From the NCBI GenBank assembly GCA_023238725.1, contig CM041540.1:390001-454000 (forward strand): a stretch of 64,000 nucleotides of DNA, read 5' to 3'. Numbering within the stretch: the first letter of the stretch is position 1; the number at the start of each line of letters is the position of its first letter. Shown here piece by piece: positions 9,665 through 22,100 of this stretch. The translations under genes and the position numbers were made by a program. The notes under the pieces are model-generated. The model had not been told where the DNA came from. It was given only the letters and a program-made list of their open reading frames with translations, and searched no databases. The stretch comes from Scortum barcoo (lineage: Eukaryota > Chordata > Actinopteri > Centrarchiformes > Terapontidae).

Positions 9665-11285
9665 TACCTGCTCTGTAGTTTCTGCTTTCAGGGGAGCCAA
9701 TTATCTTTAAGTGCACAGCTGTGAAACACGTTCAGAAGAAAACTGCTCCGGTTCGCGTTAAAGGGCTGCGTTCAGATTCAGCCTCAGAAAAAACACAGAA
9801 ACATGTTCTCTCAGCGTCTGAAGTAAAGTGATTTATTTTAAATCTTCTGCACACAAAATTAAATAAATCATAAATCATGTGTGGGCTCCTGGTTGTGTCA
9901 TTCTTCGTGATGACCTCACAAATCCCTGCAGAGCTTCAACCTGATTGGTCCAATCAGCAACAGACCTGAAAACACCTGTGAGGCTCTGAAAGTACTCAGA
10001 TTCATATTTATTTGAAACATATATATTCATATTCATATAAAAACAGAAGCTCTGACATTAATAAAGTCTATTAGAATAAATAAGTTAAGTACAAGAATCT
10101 AAAAATACAAACCAGCACATATAAAATATTTATCTTCTTCTTTTCTTTGAGCCTTGAGTTTACACCTCTCCCTATTTAGCTGTTAATTAATATTTTAAGC
10201 AGACAGCAGTGACCAAAGAGAGGTCAGTTTTTACCTATAAAACATTTAAAATTCTTCTTTTCAAACTTTACACAGAAACTTCTACTGTATTTAAACTCAC
10301 CTACTTTTTATTCACCATTAACGTCTTTTAAAAATATTTTTAACCCTCCTGTCTGTTTCTAATTTCTCTTTTGTGTGAAATGTCATAGACAAATAAAGTT
10401 TTATGATTGTAATTATCTGTCTCAGTTTGTTGACAGTTTTCGTGTCTCGTCGTCGGTCCGGACTGAACCTTCGCTCTCCTCCTGCTGATGTTTGTTCTGC
10501 AGCTGCATTCAGATCAGTTCAGGGACGTCGGGTTTGATGTCGCTCCCCTCTGAGCTCGCACAATGAATAAAGTTTTTTCCCAGAAGGCCACAGGACTCGT
10601 CTTCACACAGACAGAGAGAGGAGGCAGCAGCTTCTCTGAATCCCCCGACAGGCTCGTCTCTCTGCTGCTGACGGAGAAAAAACCTCCACAACAAGAAAAC
10701 TGAGCTACAATCGAGGCTGCAGGTCGATTTTTAGGAAGAGAAGGTGTGAAGTGAAGCCCTACCTCCTTCCCATCAGCCCCTGGGGTCTGCAGCAGCTCGT
10801 GTGAACTGTGAGGATGCTGCTGTTTGGCCTTGAAGAGATTCAAACAGAAAGAAACTCGACAGTCTGCAGAATCCTGAGCAGAGAGAGATGATTTTTATTT
10901 TTTCAGTTTAACACTCAATCAGATGTTTTATTTATGATGTGAATTCTTCAGTGTTTCTGGATTTCACTTTCAAAAGTTCATCACTTTCAGGCTGACACCA
11001 GCCTGCAGCTGCTCATCACCAAACTCTGCAATATTCTCACTATTTCATAAAAAATCCCTCAATGTCACTTCAGAGTTTTTACTTTAATTGTTCATACAGT
11101 TTTAAATAGTATCTGGCATTAACGTTTCTATAGGTATGTGCAGTATAAAACATGGAGTGACGAAGAGACGCCAAAGTAAACAAGTCAAAAAACAGAAATA
11201 ACATGAATTCAGTGATTTTACTGCAGCATCATACAAAGACCAGAAGTCTCTTCATCTGTAGCCACATGTCCTGTTACCTGTCCAC
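9662..11285. other. Intergenic, no gene seen
   Basis: AT-rich spacer. Two overlapping minus-strand frames (10,509-10,694 and 10,514-10,843) lack any recognisable domain. An AATAAAG string near 10,393 could be a fossil polyadenylation signal but has no attached gene. Confidence 0.5.
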
Positions 11286-11351
11286 TGACCCTGAACACAA
11301 CATGACCCTGAACACACAGTGACCCTGAACACAGTGACCCTGAACACAACA
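11286..11351. repeat. Short minisatellite of GACCCTGAACACA units
   Basis: Four to five units of 13-17 bp built around GACCCTGAACACA. The core CCTGAACACA is the same as in the larger array at 4,644-4,950. Confidence 0.8.
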
Positions 11352-11849
11352 TCTTTCTGTCTTAGAAACAAGAAACTGAAATGCTCATAGGGACAGCTAC
11401 GGGTAGATGGATTTTGTAAGTAAAGTACTTTGGTATCTGTGTAGTTGTGACTCATGATAATAAATGAGTGTGTGCAGCAGAAACAAACTTGTTATTGTGT
11501 AAATGAATAACTAATGAAAAACCTCTCTTGTTTACAGTAATGAAGATTATTATGCAGCTTTAATAATCTTCTAATGAAGAACTGAAATGAAGAATCACCA
11601 CAACATTAAAGCTGCATCTGTTTTAATTCCCAGAAACATAATTATTACACAAATTACATGTTCATGATCATTTAATAATAATCATGTAGAACATCATACA
11701 GTTCAAAGGATGAGGAGAATGAATACTGAGATTAATAATGGAGATTATTAATAAACAATCTGAATGACTACAATCAGTACTGCTATTTATACATGTTTCT
11801 ATACATTTTGATATTGCATTTTATATTGTTTGAAGATGTCCTAGGTTTT

Positions 11850-11975
11850 TCTTCTTTCTTTTTTATCTCTTTGTATTGTTATTGTGTAATGCTGCTGCTA
11901 CACGGTAATTTCCCAGCTTTGGGATCAATAAAGTATATCTATCTATCTATATCTATCTATCTATCTATGATCTAT
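11850..11975 (+). mobile_element. Retroelement-type 3' tail with (ATCT)n
   Basis: GTAATTTCCCAGCTTTGGGA, then TCAATAAAGT and an imperfect ATCT array. It is the best preserved of the three tails of this type in the window. The 5' extent is uncertain. Confidence 0.55.
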
Positions 11976-12924
11976 GAGCCCCCCCGCACTCCGTCACTCC
12001 TGAATCAGCAGTTCATCCTGACAGACGTTTGACCCTTCAGTCTGTCGTCTCATTGGCTCAGAGTGTCTGTGATGTCTGACGGCAGTAAAATCCTCTGGAG
12101 GACGTTGAAGAGCACTTTCACTTTTAGTTTGTCCTCTGATGCTCAGTCCACTTCAGTCCACCTCAGTCGGACTGTGATGTCCCTGATGGTTAAAGGACTC
12201 TTCATGTCTCAGAGTGACAGTTTGGAGGTAAAGTTTTTATTTTCTTAGATTATCAGAGATTATTGATCATCTCTGATAATAAAAGTGGATTTAAGAAATT
12301 CATCTAAATCAGAAACAGTGCTTCAGTTTATGTCTTCTTAAAGCCTCAGTTTCCCATCATGCCTCTGTTCCAGCGTCTGTGAACAGATGTATTTCATCAA
12401 CAGTCTGTTGGACTGCAGAGACCCCAACATCCACACAAATAATCCGAGCAACTCTGGGTAATTCAGCAGATTACATCCAACAAGTCTTAGCGGATAATTA
12501 CCTCCACAGGAGGAGGAGGGATCAGACTGAGGTTTGTAAGAGAAAAAGTTTAAAACCAGTTAAGATTAAAAAAGAAAAAATGCACATTAATGGAGGTTGG
12601 AAGAAGAAAAGAGTGTAAATAATAACTAGTTAAATTCAGAGTCAGAAACAAGATGTCTGAGGCAGCGACACCCTCCAGCTGAGGACATGTGACCATGTGA
12701 CCAAGGGCGCAGTCGAGCATGTTTACTGCTGTGTGAGTGTGACAATATAATTTTTCAGGTTTCTTATATAAAATGACACATTTGAATATGAAGTAATCAT
12801 TAAAAATCTTATTTGTCGTCTTTTATCACAAAAACTTTGGCACATTTCATCTTTGTTTGTAGCTGAGTTACTGAAAGATTTTGACTCTGCTAATGTCTTA
12901 ACCTCAGTTATAAACATGACCTCC
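11976..12924. other. Intergenic, no gene seen
   Basis: No family recognised in the short frames at 12,063-12,248, 12,379-12,618 or 12,723-12,917 (minus). Confidence 0.5.
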
Positions 12925-13140
12925 TCTGTCTATCAGCTGGTGTCCCACAGGGCTCTATATTGGGCCCAGTGCTGTTCAGCATGTACACTAAAGATCTGCC
13001 TAATATCTTAATGTATGCTGATGATACAATTATTTTTAAGCACAGTTAAAACCAAAAAAGAGAAGGCATCTGAGCTAAGAGACGTTATTTTGAAGGTCAC
13101 ATCCTATTTGCAGCTGAATATGTTGAACAGTTTGTATGTT
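12925..13140 (+). mobile_element. LINE reverse transcriptase fragment
   Basis: A plus-strand reading gives GVPQGSILGPVLFSMYTKDL, then YADDT (catalytic codons at 13,014-13,025) and a later LQLNMLN segment, all diagnostic of a non-LTR reverse transcriptase. The spacing from GVPQG to YADD is shorter than usual and a stop follows within 10 codons of YADD, so this is a decayed relic. It differs from the minus-strand LINE at 5.5-8.6 kb. Confidence 0.75.
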
Positions 13141-13186
13141 TTTCTCCAAACGTCACAGTGTAGATATCAATCAAGATCATCAATCA

Positions 13187-13790
13187 ATCAAATTCAAATC
13201 AAATTTATTTCTTTAAAGCCCAAAATCACAAATATTGTTTGCCTCAGAGGCTTTACAATCTGTACAGTTGTGACACCCTCTGTCCTTAGACCCTCGAACG
13301 AACGGGTCAGGAAAAACTTCAAAAAAGCCTTTATGGGAAAAAGAAGAAACCTGAGGAAGAGCCACAGATGAGGGATCCCTCTCCCTGGGACGGACAGACG
13401 TGCAATAGATGCCACATGTACAGAGAACATCATCATCAGTCATATATGGAGTTAAACATGGGTCGTAATAAGCTGTAGATAAACTGAGTTCATTGGTTTA
13501 GTCCATGTGTGAAGGTATCACAGGTAATGGAAATGAGTCCGTGAGTCCAGGTGCATCTCTAGATGTCCTCATATGGAGCTCTGGGCCACTCGACCTTCTC
13601 TCCACAGCACAGACACAGATCATGTCCCCACCAGGCCAGTGAACCTCAGACAGATGGACCACAACCAGAATCAGTGAGGAACCTGCAAGACTGGAGAGAA
13701 CAAAGAGGACCGGGGCTCCGGCAGTAACATGCACTTTACAGGACATAACCACTTTAACACTTTAACCAATTTAACCAATTTAACACTTAT
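13187..13790 (-). mobile_element. 3' tail of the L2/CR1-like LINE (copy C), about 600 bp
   Basis: This copy matches 5,484-6,110 closely over almost its full length, including CTAGATGTCCTCATATGGAG and GAGGACCGGGGCTCCGGCAG. Only scattered differences are visible, for example ATGGAGCTCTGAGCC against ATGGAGCTCTGGGCC. It breaks off inside the internal minisatellite. The near identity suggests recent insertion of both copies. Confidence 0.85.
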
Positions 13791-13811
13791 ACACTTATAC
13801 ACACTTATACA

Positions 13812-13813
<2 letters not shown>

Positions 13814-13860
<47 letters not shown>
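13814..13860. repeat. (TA)23 microsatellite
   Basis: A perfect TA tract directly after a short run of ACACTTAT repeats, next to the end of LINE tail copy C. Confidence 0.95.
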
Positions 13861-13864
<4 letters not shown>

Positions 13865-15808
13865 AATAAGTGTAATAAAGTTCAGTTTGGAAAATTTGAG
13901 GTTCACCAGAAATCTTTGACTTTAACTCAGGAAGCAAAAATATTATTTCACTCAGAGTTTCTCTTCCACATCACCTGCTGTCTGATGGGCTGGTCTAAAA
14001 AACTCGACAAGTGCATCAAGGGGGGAAATGCACAGTCTCACTCAGGCTGTCTTTTCACCTCCAATGAGAGAGTCCTCATTTTATTCATTTAAATGAACTG
14101 ATGAGAAATGGATTATTGGGAACCAACAATCTCAACACAGATGTTTTTATAGCATTTTTAGCTTTAGCTTTTACTTGTTCCATCTGTTATTTAGATTTTT
14201 GTCTGCTCAAGTTGTTTAACTGTATTCTGTATGCTTTTTACCAGAAGGCAGTTTTCTGGGTGTTTTAACTCTTGTACATACTGTATTTAATTAATTCTGA
14301 GATGCTTTACCACATCAGGCAAAGAGATTGTGGGTGAAAACTATCCTTTCAGCTAACTCATTTACATTTGTTTGAATGTTGATTAATGTCCCTTTTCAAA
14401 TACAAATGTAATTAAAATTCAAATCAGATGATTATTATTCCCATCAGCAGTGATTCCATTGAAATAAAGAGACTTTGGTCCAACGTTGCCGTCCATGCTG
14501 TGACTGGGCGGTGAGATGTGTTTCTGTATGCTGCTGCCATACGAGGAACAAGCTGCCTTTTTATTAATGAAGCTTTAAAAACCAACGACGCTCATGACTA
14601 AAGGTTAGACTGCTGCAGCATCCTTAAACAGTGACACACACTTTACCTCTTAATCCATCAGTGTTTGAATAATATCTCTGTGGACTTTTGCACTGAGACC
14701 TTCCCTCCTGTCTTCTAAATGATTCTTAATGAAACCTTTATGAATATATTCTGAAAAATTACCCAGCACATACACAAATACACCTGCATACATTTGACTT
14801 TTTACATTTTCACCGAGGTTCTTCATATTTCTATCTCCAGCTCTTATTTTACTTGTATTCTTTAACACACACTGACTCTTTCACCCTACAAATAAAACCT
14901 AAAACATGAAAGAAAATGAATGAAGTCTGAAGCTTTTCCCTCAGATAACTCTAAATGGCTAAATAACTCTGGTATGTTGCATTTAATGAATATGTTGAAC
15001 CAGTTTGGTACCAATGTAAAGTGTGTTTGAGCTCATTAGTGATCTGCAGACAGCTTGCAGAAGTTTTACTTTCCACTGGAAAGCTTTTAATTTCTCTCAT
15101 TAATCACATGCAGCCGGTTTATCGCAGAGATTCATTGGAGTGAAGGTGTTGAAGCAGCTCAGGTCTGCAGATCTGTTGAGACTCTGCTGGTCTGCAGCCT
15201 CCCAACAGGAGCAGGCGACGGAGATAAATCCATTTCTGTGTGGAGTATTCATGAGCTGCGCCGCAGAATCACTTCCAGCCTGATGTGTTCGTATAACCAC
15301 ATATTGGTTTCAGCTCTGGGAGCCTCTGAGAGCTCGGAGCTGCACACTGTGACAAATAAACACATTCTCATCTTATTAACAGCTTTTTATTTTTTCCTCT
15401 GTAATCTGCTGTGTTCACACTGCTGCCTCTGTGTGTGCGCTGGCTGTAGGTAGAAACACAGAAACTCTCGGCTTCGTGTTTATTTCTATTTCAGATAAGA
15501 ACGATTCCAGATGAACAAAGTGGTCCAAAGATCATCTGCAGCATCCGCGCTTTGGTTCCCTAAAGAAGTTCAAATGGCAAAAAAAGTCTTTTGCACTGCA
15601 GTCATGAAAAGAAACATAATTAAAGAAAATACAGCATAATGTCATTAGTCATCACAACATTTTACAGCATGAAACAAAACCACATAACGCAGCGCTACAA
15701 CACGAGGTAATAATCAATATTTAATTAAACAAAAATAACACAACATACTGTAACATAACTAAACCTGAGTTAAAATACCAAAACAAAATGTACAACACGT
15801 TTTTTATC
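13861..15808. other. Intergenic, no gene seen
   Basis: AT-rich spacer. Short frames at 14,650-14,868 (minus), 15,100-15,300 (minus) and 15,238-15,453 (plus) are unrecognised. Confidence 0.5.
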
Positions 15809-16206
15809 TTCATCTTCATCTTCTTCATCCGCTTGGTCCGGGACCGGGTCGCGGAGGCAGCAGTCTGAGCAGAGATGCCCAGACTTCCCTCACCCCAGAC
15901 ACTTCCTCCAGCTCTTCCGGGGGGACCCAGGCGTTCCCAGGCCAGCCGAGAGACATAGTCTCTCCAGCGTGTCCTGGGTCTTCCCCAGAGGCCTCCTCCC
16001 GGTGGGACATGCCTGGAACACCTCCCTGGGGAGGAGGTAGGCGTCCAGGGGGCATCCGAAACAGATGCCTGAACAAGCCACCTCAGCTGACTCCTCTCGA
16101 TGCGAAGGAGCAGCGGCTCTACTCCGAGCTCCTCCCGAGTGACCGAGCTTCTCACCCTATCTCTAAGGGAGCGCCCAGTCCACCCTGCGGAGGAAACTCA
16201 TTTCAG
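15809..16206 (-). mobile_element. Rex3/RTE-like LINE, 3'-terminal 400 bp
   Basis: The minus strand encodes the C-terminal end of an RTE-type reverse transcriptase protein: RIERSQLRW, then in a shifted frame MPPGRLPP, GRPRTRWRDYVSRLAWERLG and EVWASLLRLLPPRPGPG. Several frames are needed, so it is broken. It ends in GATGAA-like repeats, like the GATG-type tandem repeats described at the 3' end of Rex3. Its GC content contrasts sharply with the AT-rich flanks. The 144-codon minus frame at 15,721-16,155 is this relic and not a host gene. Confidence 0.8.
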
Positions 16207-19067
16207 CTCGTTTTTTTATCTTCACTTACAATATATAATAATAATATAACATAATGTAATGTAACACAGCTCAACAGGAGGTAATAAACCATAATATCGT
16301 AAGTAATATTCATGTACCTGTAACTTCAGGTGAAAAAAACTTTTTGTTATTTACATTAACATCAACTATAAAAACGCTTCTGTTGCAAATTTCTGAGTAT
16401 TTCTTTTATTATTTCTTTTTTTGCAGATATGCAGCATCATGAACTCTGATATTATAATAGTTTGAACATTTATATATATAGTACATATGGTCTGTACAGT
16501 GTGTCAGATGGATGCACATAAATAACCACGACAGAAGACAAGCTTTATAGTATGTTTACATTGGGCCTCCAGAGGGTGAGGAATTCTTTCTCCACAGAGG
16601 ATGAACCTTTTCTTGCTTTGCTGATGAATAAACAGATAAATCAGTGTGTTTTTACATTTAAATAAACACACACACATCCTGTTTCATGGTGAGCCCACAG
16701 CTGTGTGTGTTCTCTGTGGAGGAAAACACTGATATTTGACAGTCTTTCTGGATGTTTTACATGATGACAGTGTTGATGTAAATAGTGTCTCCGCTTGCTG
16801 TGATTGGTCAGCTCTCTGCCAGCTCTCAGCCTCGGGGCTTCACGTCCCATCAGCCACTTGGTGCTTTTATCATCTTCCTCACTCAGGGCGAATAAAAGCT
16901 GGTTATGTGATAAAAATTTAAACACATTCAGCTCAGACATGCTCGCTCAGACTCGCCCACCCCCTTCAAGGAAATCAAACTGGGATCATTTGTCAGCGCA
17001 GCTGCAGCGTATAGATTTCGGCTTATAAGCCACTATAACTCACTTTCTGCTTGTGCTGCCTGCATATCTGTGGGTGAAGGAGGAGAAGAAGAACGAGTGA
17101 AAAATAATTCTTGTGCCTCAGCACGTCTGTCGGTGACGGGATGAAGACGTGGTCGCGGTTTTTGTCTTTTTAACAAACACACAAAGAGAAAATCAATCCA
17201 GCTGGACGGACTACAGGCCAAACGTGTGGATGGATGAACGTCACCTCCTCATGTGACAGCAGGTTGATTAATGAGATGCTAAAACAGCCTCATCTCTGCT
17301 GGGGGGCGTAGAGGAGAACATAGAAAATAAAATGATTGTGATTTCTTATCTTATAAAGGTCTTTCCTGGGACAGTCGGTGGACAAACATCCTCTCATCTC
17401 TGTCCTGTGTCGGCCTCCTGGACTTGTCCTGGTCTCACTCGGGTCTTTGTCTCGTTGATGTTTGGATACACACTTGTCTCAGGGTCGTGACGCTTTGATT
17501 TGTGTTTGTCTTGTTTCTCGTCTTTGTCCCTGCATTAAAACTAATCTGTGTCTCTACATGATGTGTTCAGGAACAGTACTGAGCGTAGGTCCTCTGTATG
17601 TTGGAAAACAGGCTCCATTTTGTGCCAGTAAAACATGAGCTCTGTCACCAACTTATTGACCCCCCATCACATTATTGGGCTGTAAGAGGAAACAAAAGAG
17701 ACCATCTGACTGTGTCTCCTCTGAAGGTGAGTCCGTCATCGTGTCCGTGCCTCGGATGAATGAAGGTTAATGATTTCTGCTCGCCCCCCACCCCCGCACA
17801 GGACTTGGTCTGCATGGAGGATTCGCTGTAACGTCATCTTTGTTTGGCACAGAGCAGCGAGTCATGTTAATTTGCTGAGTGATCTTTAACATGAAACACA
17901 GCATCACATAAAAAGGCTCTGATCAGCAGCTGCTTCACTTCTTCACACTGAATAATTTCTTCTTTACAGGATGAGCCGAAGTGAGGATGAAATAATTAGT
18001 TCCAGTGAATCCAGGAGCTATTTCTGATCGCAGCGTGAGATGTTCAGGTCATGTGACCGACCAACAAAAGGTTTGCTGAGAAGATGAGCAGCGACACAAA
18101 GACGGGGTGGACCTCCGAGTTTCTGATTTAAATGTAATAACTGGATGAATGATGGATGAACTGGATCATACAAATATAACTGGTGTTGGTTCAGAGATGA
18201 AGTTGTGTGATCAGCAGACGTATTGTTGTATTTCACTGATCTAAAATCTTTTTACCTCAAAGCACAAATGTTTTTTCTCTCAAAGCAGAACTAAGTTGAG
18301 ACCTTCATACTTTATATTTTATTCTGAAAATACAGACACTTCCCTTCCTGTTCTGTATTTCTGAATCTATAGAAGATAAAGATGTGATGAAGCCTTCATC
18401 TCCTTCCTCTACATCTTCACACCTTTGTCCTTCAGGTTTATTATGTCGAGATGTTTTTATTTTCTTCTGTCTGCAGAGATTTATTCTCCACACTTATCTT
18501 ATTCATCCTTCATCTCTGAGGGACATCTGAGAACATCCTCCGTTATTTTTAAATCTCAGCATCATCATCTCTGTGACAGGCTTAGGTTACTGTTTGCTCT
18601 TCATTCACATTTAGGTGAGTTTGCTTTACGTCACATTACCTTACCTTTACCCCGTTACCATTACTGTTACCCCATCCTTCATTATTTTAGCTGATGTTGT
18701 GGTACTTTCTGTTGTGTTACTGAGGAGTGGAGCCCAAATACTACAATACTACAACACCAGAAAACTGATCACATTCAGTGACATGAGGATGTGATTATTT
18801 ATTATGATTTTAGTCTGTAACAAATTAAGATTTGAGTGACCACATTTAAGAGCTGTGTGTGTCACTGTCAACATGAAATGTGCTGTATTAGTGAAATACA
18901 CACAATATAAAATTTTAGGACTCTGTAGGACTCCAATATTTACCAAAGTGGGAAATCAACGTGACGCTACTACCTGCTGGGTTGGTGGCAGCAGGAAAAT
19001 AAGCTTACAGCATCTTTGTATGTTACATTTATGTGTCGAGACTCTAGTGCGTTTATTTATGTTATAA

Positions 19068-19072
<5 letters not shown>
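16207..19072. other. Intergenic, no gene seen
   Basis: No frame longer than 100 codons and no recognised domain on either strand. The short frames at 16,641-16,940, 16,736-17,028 and 18,425-18,694 resemble nothing I know. Confidence 0.5.

Positions 19073-19140
<68 letters not shown>
19073..19140. repeat. (TA)16(GT)18 compound microsatellite
   Basis: A TA tract (19,073-19,104) passes directly into a GT tract (to 19,140), both perfect. Confidence 0.95.
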
Positions 19141-19143
<3 letters not shown>

Positions 19144-22100
19144 ATTATTTATTTATTTATGTCTCAGTTTGTTGATTTGTTCCACCTGAACTCCTCGTTC
19201 AGACACTTTGATTAACTTCTCTGCTCTCAGGCACTAATGGAGTTATATTTAAACGATCGTAAGGTTGATTTGGTTGCTTAGTTTGTGGTTTTATTTTCTT
19301 ACTGAGGGTTGGTTGATTTGTTCTTTTGGCCTCTTTTTTCCCAGAAGTTCAATTTAAGCTTCCATAATAGGCAATAAAAGATTCAATAAGTGAACAAACC
19401 GACTGCTCGCTCCTCTGAACAAACTGAGCAATCACTAATGAACAATGTTTACACGGAGCCTTCTGTTCTTTGTTTCTCTGCAGGAATACTGTAAAAAATA
19501 TGGTAAACATTTAATGATTCATTTCTCATCAGTGAAGTTTGGTATGTTCAGCTGGAGCTTTTTGATCAACACCCTTCGTCCTCTCAGTTTGCGCTCGGCT
19601 TCAAGTTTTTGAAAGTTCCTGATTTTATTGCAGATGATTAAAATTTCTGTTCTGTCCAGTTAAATCTCCACACAGCTGGACCCCTCAACTAAACATGTTT
19701 CGATTTTTCTTCATTTATAATTTTGTACAACATGAAGATTAAAAAAATTGAAAGGAAAAGTTGGAAAAAGTTTGTATTAAAAGTAGGTTGGTAAAAAAGT
19801 CGTTTTTTTTATTTTATGCTGTTTTATTTTATGCAATATTAATGTTTAATTGACATTACTTTGCAATTACTTAAGTAACTTAAGTTACATTTACATTTTT
19901 CCGTGCTGCTTTACATCATAAAACATCATGTTAATTGATGCTGTGTTACTTTATCTGTACATCACTTTATTTATCATTTTGCATGAGAACCTGTTCCTGC
20001 TGACTGACAGAACAATGAACCTTTTTTATATTTCACACCTGTTTCAACAACATTTGATTTCTAATATGAGCCCTGCTGGAGGCTCCTGATATGAAGTTTC
20101 AGTGTTTTTCTGTGTATGGATGTAATATGCTTTGACGTTCCTGCAGGAGGTTTCATCTGAGTTTAATTTTGTCTGTTGAAGTCATGATGAGAAGAAACCC
20201 GGCGACTGCAGCTCCTTCACATGCAGTTTTCATCAGCAGCATTATTAATTAATGTTCAGGCAGTTAACAAAGAGCGAACGAACCCCCAGCAGCTCGATGA
20301 ACGCGGCCCAGTCGAAGCAGGACGCTCGATGTGCTGCTGAATAAATTAACATCCTCACTGTTGCACGTCATCAGTGAGTTAGAGCTTTAATTTTCTGAGC
20401 TAGAAACTTCTTAATATTTGGTCCCTGGGACATTTTAAATGAGAGAAGAATATTCAAAGAAGCATCTATTAGATCCACTCAGGAGCTTTTTATCACACTC
20501 TGCTTTATTTATTCATAATCGTCTCAGATACAAACACACACAGCAGATCATGTTCAGTCCTCCGCAGACGTTCGAACCATATTAAACCCTTTTTATGTTG
20601 GTTTTAGCTCCACGTTCAACACACACTGTGCCCGAGTTTGTTTTATGACTCAACAGCTCCCACAAATCCCTGAACCTCCGAGCTCAGGTTTTAAAGTTCA
20701 AAGATGAAATGGAGTTTCAACACGAGGAAAAAAACCTTACAGTTGTGTTAGCGCCCCCCTGAGGCTGCAGAGTTCACAGGTGGTCATAAATCTCCTCAGC
20801 TCAACTAGATTCAAAGCTGAAAAGTCTCATGCGTCCCATTAAAACTTGGACCCTCGTAAAGTGTAAAGTAAACTGTAATCTGTAAAGATTTGTGAGTTTT
20901 GTAGAAGTTAAACAACGTGTTTGATAGGTAAGCTGAAAACTTATGAACAAGTGTCACATTTCAGGTTAGTAACTCAAAATCTTTTAAAATGATTTTCATA
21001 AAAACTGACTGGTTTGTAGAATTGAAACAGACTGATATATTTTACATTCTTTCATATCTGTACATGACAGTCCACCGATGATCCTGACAAAGTTTCGTGA
21101 CAATTGGCCGAACTGTGTTTGTCAAATATTAGTAACCCGGGGGGGTGGGGGGTTTCAGAGGCAGCTTCAGAGGCTGTGGAGCTGTAATGAGTCGGTGTCA
21201 CCGGTGATGTTCAACATGATTTCATGAATTTATAACGAGCAGACGATTGATCACAAAGGTTTGTTTAACGGGAGTCATGGCGTGATGTCGGCACTGAAAC
21301 AAACGAGGCAAAGAAACAGGATCCAGATCAGTGAAACCCCAAAATCAATCCAGATCTGTCCTCAACTTTTAATCAAATCTTTTCTATTAATCACGAGTGA
21401 GCCGTGACTCCCTCCTCCTCCTCCTCTCCGCCTGCTCGGTGAGAAAGTCATAATTAATCAGAGATCATTAATATCTCTCCCATGACGGCAGCTGGAAACC
21501 TTTTACAGCCGAGCAGGAAGAGGAACCTGCAGAGACTTGACAGGAAACGTCAGGTTTTAACTCTGAGAAACAAAGTTCAGCCGTGGATCCTTCAGCAGAT
21601 CCTGAAGCTCCTCATTCAAAAGGATCTGATGATGAAACACAAACTGGTTCTGGGTCAGCTGTTGTGCTGCAGATTGTTTTGTCTGCACATGATGAGCGAG
21701 GCGCGAACAGACCTGCAGTCAGCAGCTGCTGATTCACTGAGAAACAACAGGAGGCCAATCACAGCTTAGGATCCACAACAGGGATCTTCATCTCTCTTTT
21801 TTTCAGATGTTCTTCATCCTGTAACCTCTCTTCTTCCTCTCTGACGGTTTTATCAGCAGGGAAACCAGGAAACATCAGTACACATGAGCCATCACATCTG
21901 CAGCTGATTCATTTGACTGGTCTGCTATACTTCTAATTTTACTACAATAATTATAATGCGATGTCGGCTGTCCAAAAATAACAGAAGTTTACAGAAGAAA
22001 AGATCCTCACATCACTGAATGACTGAAACAGATTCTCTTTAATTCATTCATGGAAATGTGTTTTGTGACTTCCTTTAATGAAAATGATCATTTAGATTGA

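Noticed and set aside
13671..13937. Minus-strand frame rich in IYIYIY
   Set aside because: Translation of (TA)23 plus LINE tail.
2590..14425. Shared TGTAATTAAAATTCAAAT at about 2,597 and 14,407 as a possible target-site or repeat boundary
   Set aside because: Only about 20 AT-rich bases match, and the second site has no LINE tail next to it. Too short to interpret.
15721..16155. 144-codon minus frame that looks like a host protein
   Set aside because: The motifs RIERSQLRW and GRPRTRWRDYVSRLAWERLG belong to an RTE-type retrotransposon C-terminus and are in shifted frames.
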